From the NCBI GenBank assembly GCA_011051635.1, contig DRKV01000015.1, forward strand, positions 1 to 11,048: 11,048 bases of DNA. Reading direction: 5' to 3'. Made by a program: the position numbers and the translations under genes. The notes beneath the pieces were generated by a model that ran no database searches, was not told where the DNA came from, and worked only from the letters and a program-made list of their open reading frames with translations. The stretch's first letter is position 1, and every line of letters begins with the position of its first letter. Below, in pieces: positions 1 to 4,849 of this stretch. This DNA comes from Chloroflexota bacterium. GTDB taxonomy: Bacteria > Chloroflexota > Anaerolineae > Anaerolineales > DRKV01.

Positions 1-791
1 GCGCCATCCTGCGCTACGCCGAGGCCCGGGGCGTCCAGCCGCTTCCGGTAACGGATTTCAAAGCCCTGGCCGGAGCGGGGGCGGTCGCCCGTGTGGACGG
101 GGTGCAGGTGTACATCGGCAGCCCGGGGTTGTTCCAGAAGACGCTAAAGGTCTCGCTGGAGGGCATCGAAGCCGATATCGCCCGCCTGCAAGAAGAGGGC
201 AAAACCGTGGTGCTGGTCGGGGACGAGGCAGCCGTGTGGGGGCTGCTTGCCATCCGCGACAACATCCGCCCCAACGCGCCGCAGGCCATCGCCGCCCTGC
301 ACAAACTGGGCGTGGAGAAGGTGGTCATGCTGACCGGCGACAATCCGCGCACCGCGCAGGCCATCGCCCGCGAACTGGGCATCGACGAAGTGTACGCCGA
401 CCTGAAGCCGGAGGATAAGGCCGCCCGGGTGCGCCAACTGGCCGAGCGCTACGGGCATGTCGCCATGGTCGGCGACGGCGTCAACGACGCGCCGGCGCTG
501 GCCGAGGCCACGGTCGGCGTGGCGATGGGTGCGGCGGGGGCAGACGTGGCGCTGGAAACCGCCGACGTAGCCCTGATGGCCGACGACCTGGAAAAACTGG
601 CCTATGCCCTGGAACTGGCGCAACGCACCCAGCGCGTGGTGGGACAAAACCTGGCGCTCTCGGCGGTCGTCATCGCCGCGCTGGTGGTCGGCGCGGTGGG
701 CGGGTGGTTCACCCTGCCGGTAGCCGTGCTGGGGCACGAACTCAGCGAGTTCGTGGTCATCGGGAGCGGGCTGCGGATGCTGCGGGCGTAG
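1..791 (+). CDS. Heavy-metal translocating P1B-type ATPase, C-terminal part (5' end outside window)
   Basis: This is the C-terminal part of an ATP-driven inner-membrane exporter of transition metals. The frame is open from base 3, and the first residues (AILRYAEARG) match the nucleotide-binding domain just after the HP motif. The GTG at 93 is therefore internal, not a start. The phosphorylation-domain motifs TGDNP (333-347) and VGDGVNDAP (468-494) are present. The DKTGT phosphorylation site and the metal-site helix lie upstream, outside the window. After two C-terminal membrane segments (about 640-780) the protein ends in GHELSEFVVIGSGLRML. The HE dipeptide at 735-740 sits where P1B-4 pumps (Co/Fe/Zn type, signature HEGGT/S) carry HE. 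CopA-type pumps have an M..SS pattern there and ZntA-type pumps have D. The metal is an inference. The two SHOCT proteins downstream could belong to the same metal-response locus. Confidence 0.93.
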   Translation, partial: AILRYAEARGVQPLPVTDFKALAGAGAVARVDGVQVYIGSPGLFQKTLKVSLEGIEADIARLQEEGKTVVLVGDEAAVWGLLAIRDNIRPNAPQAIAALHKLGVEKVVMLTGDNPRTAQAIARELGIDEVYADLKPEDKAARVRQLAERYGHVAMVGDGVNDAPALAEATVGVAMGAAGADVALETADVALMADDLEKLAYALELAQRTQRVVGQNLALSAVVIAALVVGAVGGWFTLPVAVLGHELSEFVVIGSGLRMLRA

Positions 792-807
792 CCCGACACC
801 ATCGCAT

Positions 808-849
808 CCTTTACCAAACCTTTAAATTCGCTTCAAAGTCCCTTTACAG
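808..849 (+). promoter_or_regulatory. Four direct repeats at 11-bp period, PHO-box-like operator
   Basis: Four 8-mers start at 809, 820, 831 and 842: CTTTACCA, CTTTAAAT, CTTCAAAG, CTTTACAG. They are separated by exactly 3 bases (aac, tcg, tcc), giving an 11-bp period. OmpR/PhoB-family response regulators bind such phased direct repeats. The cyanobacterial PHO box (CTTAACCT repeated with 3-base gaps) is the closest pattern I know. The last repeat ends 8 bases before a -10-like TAAGAT (858-863), the geometry of an activator site replacing the -35 box. The regulator is unknown and its gene is not in this window. Confidence 0.5.
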
Positions 850-857
850 TCTCCCGA

Positions 858-863
858 TAAGAT
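858..863 (+). promoter_or_regulatory. Candidate -10 element for the SHOCT genes
   Basis: TAAGAT sits 66 bases before the first SHOCT start codon and just after the phased repeats. No good -35 hexamer is found 16-18 bases upstream, which fits an activator-dependent promoter. An alternative is TTTAAA (821-826) with TACAGT (845-850) at an 18-base spacing. No transcript data support either. Confidence 0.35.
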
Positions 864-886
864 AAGAGCGTCAATAAACCAATCAA

Positions 887-903
887 CGCCCCGTTCGGGG
901 GCG
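887..903 (+). promoter_or_regulatory. GC hairpin in the 5' leader of the first SHOCT gene
   Basis: CGCCCC (887-892) pairs with GGGGCG (898-903) around the 5-base loop GTTCG. It lies 11 bases before the ribosome binding site AAGGAG (915-920) and has no T-run, so it is not a normal terminator. It may stabilise the mRNA or tune translation, or it may have no role. Confidence 0.4.
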
Positions 904-928
904 AGAGAATGAGAAAGGAGACTGTATC

Positions 929-1204
929 ATGATGGGACCTGGATTGTTTGGAGGCTGCTGCGGCAACTGGGGCTGGGGCGGCTTTGGCTGGCTCGGCCTG
1001 GTGTTCAACCTGCTGATTATCGTTGCCGTTATCTGGCTGGTAGTTTGGGCTATTCGCCGTCTGACCGCCGCCGGCGGCGCAGGCGCAATCGGCGGGCGGC
1101 TCTCCAGCGGTACGTCACCCCGCGATATCTTGCAGGCGCGTTACGCCCGTGGAGAAATCACGCGTGAGCAGTACCGCGAAATGTTGAGAGATTTGGAAGG
1201 ATAG
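929..1204 (+). CDS. Small SHOCT-domain membrane protein
   Basis: A 91-residue protein with a Gly/Trp-rich N-terminus (two adjacent Cys at 10-11), one transmembrane helix at about 21-42, and a Gly/Ala linker. A C-terminal SHOCT domain at about 64-89 has the core RYARGEITREQY. SHOCT is a short helical domain found at the ends of membrane or secreted bacterial proteins. It is thought to mediate oligomerisation, and no enzymatic role is known. The start is set by AAGGAG at 915-920, 8 bases before the ATG. The gene follows the metal ATPase on the same strand but has its own leader and promoter-like region. A paralogue lies immediately downstream. Function is unknown; a role in metal or envelope stress is only suggested by position. 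Confidence 0.85.
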   Translation: MMGPGLFGGCCGNWGWGGFGWLGLVFNLLIIVAVIWLVVWAIRRLTAAGGAGAIGGRLSSGTSPRDILQARYARGEITREQYREMLRDLEG

Positions 1205-1214
1205 GATAGGGAAC

Positions 1215-1250
1215 AGGGATTAGGGAACGGCCACCTGCTCCCTAATCCCT
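1215..1250. repeat. Perfect 12-bp inverted repeat of TTAGGGA-type sequence
   Basis: AGGGATTAGGGA (1215-1226) pairs perfectly with TCCCTAATCCCT (1239-1250) around a 12-base loop. It lies between the two SHOCT genes, right after the first stop codon. It would form a strong mRNA hairpin but has no T-tract. The right arm continues into a CCCTAAT heptamer run. It resembles short intergenic repeats scattered through some Chloroflexota genomes (recollection, not searched). Confidence 0.75.
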
Positions 1251-1264
1251 AATCCCTAATCCCT
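1240..1264. repeat. Telomere-like CCCTAAT heptamer run
   Basis: CCCTAAT is repeated three times in tandem (1240-1246, 1247-1253, 1254-1260), followed by a partial CCCTA copy. A heptamer run in a non-coding gap suggests slippage-prone, repeat-derived DNA. It is not a telomere in a bacterial chromosome. Confidence 0.7.
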
Positions 1265-1301
1265 ACTCCCCAATCACTGACCACTGAAAAGGAGCAAAAC
1301 C

Positions 1302-1532
1302 ATGATGGGTATCGGAATGGGCTTTGGCGGAATTGGGTTGATTTTCATGCTGCTCTTTTGGGGCGGTCTGATTTTCGGAGGCGTCTGGCTGGTGAGAAGC
1401 CTGTTCAGCGCCGCTCCAAGCAGCCCGGCAGGCCCCCGGCAACCGTCCGCCCGCGAGGTGCTCGACCAGCGCTACGCCCGCGGCGAAATCAGCCGGGACG
1501 AGTATGAGCGAATCAAGCGCGACATCGCATAA
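1302..1532 (+). CDS. Small SHOCT-domain membrane protein, paralogue of the upstream gene
   Basis: A 76-residue protein: Met/Gly-rich start (MMGIGMGFGG), one transmembrane helix at about 10-32, a Pro/Ser/Ala linker, then a SHOCT domain at about 49-75 with the core RYARGEISRDEY. The SHOCT core is almost the same as in the gene at 929-1204, while the N-terminal halves differ, so the pair looks like an old tandem duplication. The ribosome binding site AAGGAG (1289-1294) lies 7 bases before the ATG. The 97-base gap to the first gene holds only the inverted repeat and heptamer run, so co-transcription is likely. The pair ends at the hairpin at 1554-1592. Biochemical role is unknown. Confidence 0.83.
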   Translation: MMGIGMGFGGIGLIFMLLFWGGLIFGGVWLVRSLFSAAPSSPAGPRQPSAREVLDQRYARGEISRDEYERIKRDIA

Positions 1533-1553
1533 GAAGGAATCTGCATCTGGAAC

Positions 1554-1592
1554 AACCAAACAGCCTGCGCTTTGCACGCAGGCTGTTTGGTT
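1554..1592. terminator. Strong 16-bp hairpin, bidirectional terminator
   Basis: AACCAAACAGCCTGCG (1554-1569) is perfectly complementary to CGCAGGCTGTTTGGTT (1577-1592), with a 7-base loop CTTTGCA. It lies between two converging units, 21 bases after the SHOCT stop and 43 bases beyond the methyltransferase remnant's stop. The AAACC/GGTTT arm ends give a modest U-rich 3' side in both directions. It probably terminates both units. Confidence 0.8.
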
Positions 1593-1635
1593 ACATCGTA
1601 ATCCCGTTATCGGAGTTGGATACAGGGAATTTTGT

Positions 1636-1866
1636 CTACCCCTTTGAGGGTTGGGCGACCATCAGTTTGAAAATGTCCCCCATCCCCTTCTTGCCGGTGC
1701 CCACCCCAACTTCCAGAACACGCGGGCCGCTGACCTGCTCCCAAAGCCGCTTCCTCCAGGGCAGGTATTTGCGTTCGGGCAAGAGTTCCATCAAATCGTA
1801 AACATAGGAGACGCGCTGGTAGCGGGCGCGGGTGCGCGACGGCGCGCGCGGGTCAATTGCGTTCAC
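1636..1866 (-). pseudogene. Internally deleted class I SAM-dependent methyltransferase remnant
   Basis: The 76 residues begin like a UbiE/PmtA-type class I methyltransferase: a short RYQRVSYVYDLME segment (16-28), then SAM-binding motif I, VLEVGVGTGK (50-59). Intact proteins of this type run about 200 residues. Here motif I is followed at once by KGMGDIFKLMVAQPSKG and a stop, which looks like the usual C-terminal end of the same family. The middle, with motifs II-IV and the substrate region, is gone while the frame is kept, so an in-frame internal deletion of roughly 130-150 residues is likely (inference). It starts at a GTG with GAGGA (1874-1878) 7 bases upstream, overlapping the stop of the L,D-transpeptidase gene, so it was the last gene of that operon. 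It should not be catalytically active. A small functional peptide is a remote alternative. Confidence 0.7.
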
Positions 1867-1876
1867 AGGGAAGTCC

Positions 1877-2968
1877 TCAAGACTCGATTACCTCGACCAG
1901 GGTGCCCCCCGGCATACCGACAGTCACATCGCCGGGGTCGTAAGGGACGGTGGGCAGCATCCAGCGGAATACCCATTGGGCGTCCTCGGGGCGGGCGTTG
2001 ACGCAGCCGCGCGAGGTGGGTACGCCGTAGTTGTTGTGCCAGTAGGTGGAGTGAATCGCCACGCCGCTGCCTACGAAAAGCGAAATCCAGCCGACGGCGG
2101 GCAAATCCCACCCTACGGCGGATGAGCCTCCGCTGAGGGGCAGCGAAACCGCCTTGCGCCAGACGCGATGCCTGCCCGGCGGGGTAGACCAGGCATCCAC
2201 CCGCGCCCCCTTGTTGTTGTACAACGCGCCGGTGGAGACGCGCGCAAAGTACACTTCCCGTCCGTTTTCGTAACAGGCCATCGTCTGGCGGGCGATATCC
2301 ACCAGGACGCGCTTGTCCTCCACTTCGGGACTGATGGGAGTCATTTCCTCCGCCGTAATCGGACGGAAGGCCTCTGCTCTGGCCCAAAAGAGGTCGCCGT
2401 AGCCAAAGCGCTCGTTGAGACGATACCACACCTGACCATTCTCATCCGTGTTGACGGCATCCACCCAGGCAACCTGGCTGTACACCCATCGCGGTGGGAG
2501 ACCGCTTTCCAGACGCTTTTGCAGCCACAGGGCACGGGCCGGAGGGTTGGCGAGAACCAGGTCTACATACGGGACGCTGACCTCCACCCACATCCCTGGC
2601 CCCAGGCTGGTTTGGGGCAGTTCTGTCACCGGGAGGTTGGGATTGTTCTTCACCGGCTGTACCTCGGGAGACCAGAGATAGCCATCCGGAGTTTCCACCC
2701 AGCGCTGATTGACGCGATAAGGCTGCGAGCCGACGACCTCCCGCAGCCAGGGGACAACGGTATCCTCGAATAAGACCCCTACGGTAGCGCTATCGGCATC
2801 CGGGCGGGTTTTGAGTTCCATTCTTCCGGTAGTGACCCGCCCCAGGCGTTCAGATTTGGGGAAACCCACCCCCTCAACCATCCTGCGCCAGGGAAGGAGG
2901 GCGAAAGCGCCCAGGCCGAGCGACCCCAATTTGAGGAAATCCCGGCGGTTCATCGGTTTTTGTTGCAT
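1877..2968 (-). CDS. Tat-exported L,D-transpeptidase (YkuD fold)
   Basis: A 363-residue exported enzyme expected to make 3-3 peptidoglycan cross-links or to attach proteins to the wall via an active-site cysteine. A twin-arginine signal (NRRDFLKLGSLGLGAFALL, residues 7-25) heads the protein, followed by an SH3-like region (about 42-105) and a long middle segment. The YkuD catalytic domain covers about 218-361. Catalytic residues visible are H306 in AIHSTYWH and C322 in the TSRGCVN motif. The start at 2968 has AGGAG 5 bases upstream; an alternative ATG at 2953 (MNRRDF) lacks this. It follows the zinc-ribbon gene by 38 bases, and the methyltransferase remnant follows its stop by 10 bases, so the three form one operon. 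Exact substrate unknown; family assignment is firm. Confidence 0.93.
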   Translation of the reverse strand: MQQKPMNRRDFLKLGSLGLGAFALLPWRRMVEGVGFPKSERLGRVTTGRMELKTRPDADSATVGVLFEDTVVPWLREVVGSQPYRVNQRWVETPDGYLWSPEVQPVKNNPNLPVTELPQTSLGPGMWVEVSVPYVDLVLANPPARALWLQKRLESGLPPRWVYSQVAWVDAVNTDENGQVWYRLNERFGYGDLFWARAEAFRPITAEEMTPISPEVEDKRVLVDIARQTMACYENGREVYFARVSTGALYNNKGARVDAWSTPPGRHRVWRKAVSLPLSGGSSAVGWDLPAVGWISLFVGSGVAIHSTYWHNNYGVPTSRGCVNARPEDAQWVFRWMLPTVPYDPGDVTVGMPGGTLVEVIES

Positions 2969-3006
2969 TGATGCTCCTAATGCTTTTTCATGCCAGCGCT
3001 CCCGAA

Positions 3007-3297
3007 TCAGATGGGTTTACGCGCCCGCGGCGCGCCGCAGAATGAGCAGACCGTATCGCCGGGGTCGAGGGTTTGCCCGCAATAGGCGCAGGATTCCGGT
3101 TTGAGGGCCGCGCCGCAGGACGGGCACCAGGAGAAGGAAGCATCCACCTGGGCGCCGCAGGTTGGGCAGACGGATTGCTGCTGCGGCAGAGGCTGCACCG
3201 GCGTCCGTTCCTGGGGGATACGTTCCCGGACTATCGGGCCGGGCTGGATGGTTTCTACAGCCCGAAAGATGTTGCGGATAGGATTTCCACCACACAT
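3007..3297 (-). CDS. Double zinc-ribbon protein
   Basis: A 96-residue cytoplasmic protein with a 40-residue Pro/Gln/Arg-rich N-terminus and two consecutive zinc ribbons. Their knuckles are C44-C47 with C58-C61 (CPTC, CPSC) and C70-C73 with C84-C87 (CAYC, CSFC). All eight ligands are present, so two Zn ions are expected. Such ribbons usually mediate protein or nucleic-acid contacts. The start ATG has AGGAG 6 bases upstream (3304-3308). It heads the operon with the L,D-transpeptidase. There is no signal peptide or membrane helix, so its link to the exported transpeptidase is unclear; it could be a regulator or scaffold. Function not assignable from sequence. Confidence 0.82.
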   Translation of the reverse strand: MCGGNPIRNIFRAVETIQPGPIVRERIPQERTPVQPLPQQQSVCPTCGAQVDASFSWCPSCGAALKPESCAYCGQTLDPGDTVCSFCGAPRARKPI

Positions 3298-3377
3298 AGT
3301 ACACTCCTGTTGGTTGTTGGGGTTTTCAGGGCACCGCCGGATGGGGGGCTCCGGAATTTTGCAATCTTAGCGCCTTC

Positions 3378-3383
3378 ATCATA
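3378..3383 (-). promoter_or_regulatory. Candidate -10 for the zinc-ribbon/transpeptidase operon
   Basis: On the minus strand TATGAT reads from 3383 to 3378, about 80 bases before the zinc-ribbon start. No convincing -35 hexamer is seen at the expected distance. It is supported only by its match to the consensus and its position in the divergent gap. Confidence 0.3.
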
Positions 3384-3427
3384 CCCCACACTGTCTCTCA
3401 GGACATGCGCTGTGCGGCGTACACGCG

Positions 3428-3447
3428 TATAGGCAATTTTGCCTATA
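3428..3447. promoter_or_regulatory. 20-base palindrome, putative operator in a divergent intergenic region
   Basis: TATAGGCAA (3428-3436) and TTGCCTATA (3439-3447) are perfect 9-bp inverted arms with a 2-base spacer TT. The site lies in the 207-base gap between two divergently transcribed units. It is about 45 bases upstream of each candidate -10 (3492-3497 on plus, 3378-3383 on minus), so it could control both. The TAGGC/GCCTA core is reminiscent of DtxR/MntR-type metal-regulator boxes, but I cannot name the regulator. The rest of the gap (3298-3427, 3448-3491) shows no gene. Confidence 0.6.
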
Positions 3448-3491
3448 TGCACATGCGGCAAATGGCGCTTTCCCCGGAGGCGATTTGTTCT

Positions 3492-3497
3492 TATACT
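3492..3497 (+). promoter_or_regulatory. -10 element placed for a leaderless DUF2085 transcript
   Basis: TATACT ends 7 bases before the ATG at 3505, so transcription would start at or next to the A of the start codon. No Shine-Dalgarno sequence is at proper distance: the only GGAGG (3476-3480) is 24 bases before the ATG. The -35 region is weak. Confidence 0.45.
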
Positions 3498-3504
3498 GGC
3501 CTGG

Positions 3505-4266
3505 ATGAGTACATCCGCTACCCTCAACCCCCGCAAGCGTGCCCTGGCAATCGCCGCCAACCGACTGGTTTACCGCCTGAGTACCCGTTGGATGCTGGCT
3601 TTCTCTGTGGTGTACGGCTTGTATGTCGGCCTGCCTTTCCTGGCCCCGGTGCTGGTGCGCCTGGGATGGAGGGGGGGCGCGGACGCCATTTACCTGGCCT
3701 ACTCCTTCGTCTGCCACCAGATGCCCCAGCGCTCGTTCTTCCTCTTCGGGCCGCGGGTCATGTATCCCCTGGAACAAATCCAAGACGTGTGGCAGGACAC
3801 CATCAACCCGATGGTGCTGCGCCAGTACGTCGGCGAACCAGCCCTGGGATGGAAGGTCGCCTGGTCAGACCGCATGGTCTCCATGTACACCAGCGTGCTG
3901 GTCTTCGCCTGGCTGTGGTACCCGCTACGCAAGAAAATCAAGCCGTTGCCTCTGTGGGGCTTCTTCCTTCTCTCGCTCCCGATGGGGATTGACGGCGGAA
4001 CGCATCTGGTCAGCGATTTCTACGGTATCGGTCAGGGATTCCGCTACACTAATGGCTGGCTGGCTGCCTTGACGAACAACGCTTTCTCCCCTGCCTTCTA
4101 CGTCGGCGACGCGGTAGGTTCCTTCAACTTCTGGATGCGCCTGATTACCGGCATCCTCTTCGGGCTGGGAGCGGTATGGTTTGGCTTCCCTTACGTGGAA
4201 GAGGCCTTCCAGGGCGCTGCCACGAGCATCCGGGAGAAATTTCAACGCGCCGGGCTGCCGTTATGA
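3505..4266 (+). CDS. DUF2085 integral membrane protein
   Basis: A 253-residue polytopic membrane protein of the DUF2085 family, biochemical function unknown. The signature CHQMPQRSFFLFG is at residues 70-82, after the first hydrophobic stretch (about 31-52). Further membrane segments lie at about 125-140, 149-162 and 208-230, and the GIDGGTH motif at 161-167 sits at the end of one helix. The conserved Cys-His pair (C70, H71) and D163 could bind metal or a cofactor (inference). A longer reading from a TTG at 3439 would begin inside the palindrome and adds a non-conserved stretch, so I prefer the ATG at 3505. The stop overlaps the cytochrome c start (ATGA), so the two are translationally coupled and may form one membrane redox unit. 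Confidence 0.87.
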   Translation: MSTSATLNPRKRALAIAANRLVYRLSTRWMLAFSVVYGLYVGLPFLAPVLVRLGWRGGADAIYLAYSFVCHQMPQRSFFLFGPRVMYPLEQIQDVWQDTINPMVLRQYVGEPALGWKVAWSDRMVSMYTSVLVFAWLWYPLRKKIKPLPLWGFFLLSLPMGIDGGTHLVSDFYGIGQGFRYTNGWLAALTNNAFSPAFYVGDAVGSFNFWMRLITGILFGLGAVWFGFPYVEEAFQGAATSIREKFQRAGLPL

Positions 4267-4766
4267 AGATAAAATGGCCGCAGAACAAGCGCCTTTTATT
4301 GGGGATTGCCTTGCTCATTCTGGTTTTTGGAGGGCTTCTCTTGAACCCGAAAGCCCCTGCCCCCGGAGAGAGCGACTCCCTGACCCTCAACGGCATCACC
4401 GTCCCCCCCGTGCCGACCCTGAACCCCGGGCAGGTTGCCCAGGGAAAGCAACTATACGCTACGTATTGTAGCGCCTGCCACGGGGCCAACCTGGAAGGGC
4501 AGCCCAACTGGAAACAGCGGGGGGCTGACGGAAAATTGCCTGCTCCTCCCCACGATAGCAGCGGGCACACCTGGCACCATGCCGACGATTTGCTGCTCGA
4601 AATCATTGCCAACGGTGGCGACCCGACCATCTCTACTATGCCGGCGTTCAAGGATACGCTCTCAGAAGCGGAAATGCGCGCCGTGTTGGCCTTTATCAAA
4701 GCCTCATGGGGGAGAAATGAACGCGAATTTCAGTGGTGGGTAACAGCCTCGTCAGGGAGCCGGTGA
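4263..4766 (+). CDS. Membrane-anchored monohaem cytochrome c
   Basis: A 167-residue protein with a positively charged N-terminus, one uncleaved-looking transmembrane anchor (about 10-27), a Pro-rich linker, and a class I cytochrome c domain at about 54-148. The haem-binding motif CSACH is at residues 69-73, and the likely distal ligand is M126 in STMPAF. The domain faces the outside of the membrane and should shuttle electrons. The ATG overlaps the DUF2085 stop by four bases (ATGA) and no separate ribosome binding site is visible, so translation is coupled. Its electron donor and acceptor are not in the window. A longer frame open to 4176 has no support and lies inside the upstream gene. Confidence 0.92.
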   Translation: MKIKWPQNKRLLLGIALLILVFGGLLLNPKAPAPGESDSLTLNGITVPPVPTLNPGQVAQGKQLYATYCSACHGANLEGQPNWKQRGADGKLPAPPHDSSGHTWHHADDLLLEIIANGGDPTISTMPAFKDTLSEAEMRAVLAFIKASWGRNEREFQWWVTASSGSR

Positions 4767-4772
4767 CGAGGC
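4746..4772 (+). terminator. Hairpin across the cytochrome c stop codon
   Basis: GCCTCGTCA (4746-4754) pairs perfectly with TGACGAGGC (4764-4772) over a 9-base loop. The TGA stop begins the second arm. There is no following T-run, so this is a terminator-like or mRNA-stabilising structure rather than a clear intrinsic terminator. Confidence 0.45.
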
Positions 4773-4774
4773 AC

Positions 4775-4834
4775 CAAAGGGGATTGCGGAACAGGGATGC
4801 GCTCTCATCTCTTCTCTGTTCCCCCACCCCTTTG
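4775..4834 (+). promoter_or_regulatory. Nested two-stem inverted repeat upstream of the response regulator
   Basis: The outer stem is CAAAGGGG (4775-4782) with CCCCTTTG (4827-4834). The inner stem is GGAACAG (4788-4794) with CTGTTCC (4816-4822), separated from the outer stem by 5 and 4 unpaired bases. It fills the gap between the cytochrome c operon and the two-component genes. It may act as a terminator for the first or be a repeat relic. Confidence 0.45.
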
Positions 4835-4837
4835 TAG

Positions 4838-4843
4838 TACAAT
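4838..4843 (+). promoter_or_regulatory. -10 element placed for a leaderless response-regulator transcript
   Basis: TACAAT ends 6 bases before the ATG at 4850 and no Shine-Dalgarno sequence precedes it. Transcription would begin at about the A of the ATG. The -35 region is poor. Confidence 0.45.
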
Positions 4844-4849
4844 CAAAGC

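Noticed and set aside
93..95. GTG at 93 as a start for the P-type ATPase
   Set aside because: The frame is open to the left edge and codes for typical ATPase nucleotide-binding-domain sequence before it.
1240..1264. Telomere sequence, suggesting a eukaryotic or linear replicon end
   Set aside because: The unit is a 7-mer CCCTAAT with only three full copies, and it is internal between bacterial genes with Shine-Dalgarno sites.
2168..2773. Plus-strand open frame of 201 codons
   Set aside because: It is a shadow of the L,D-transpeptidase gene, which has its Tat signal, ribosome binding site and catalytic SRGC motif on the minus strand.
3439..3504. Extended DUF2085 start at TTG 3439
   Set aside because: The added 22 residues (MPICTCGKWRF...) are not membrane-like or conserved-looking, and the TTG lies inside the palindrome. 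The ATG at 3505 fits the family better.
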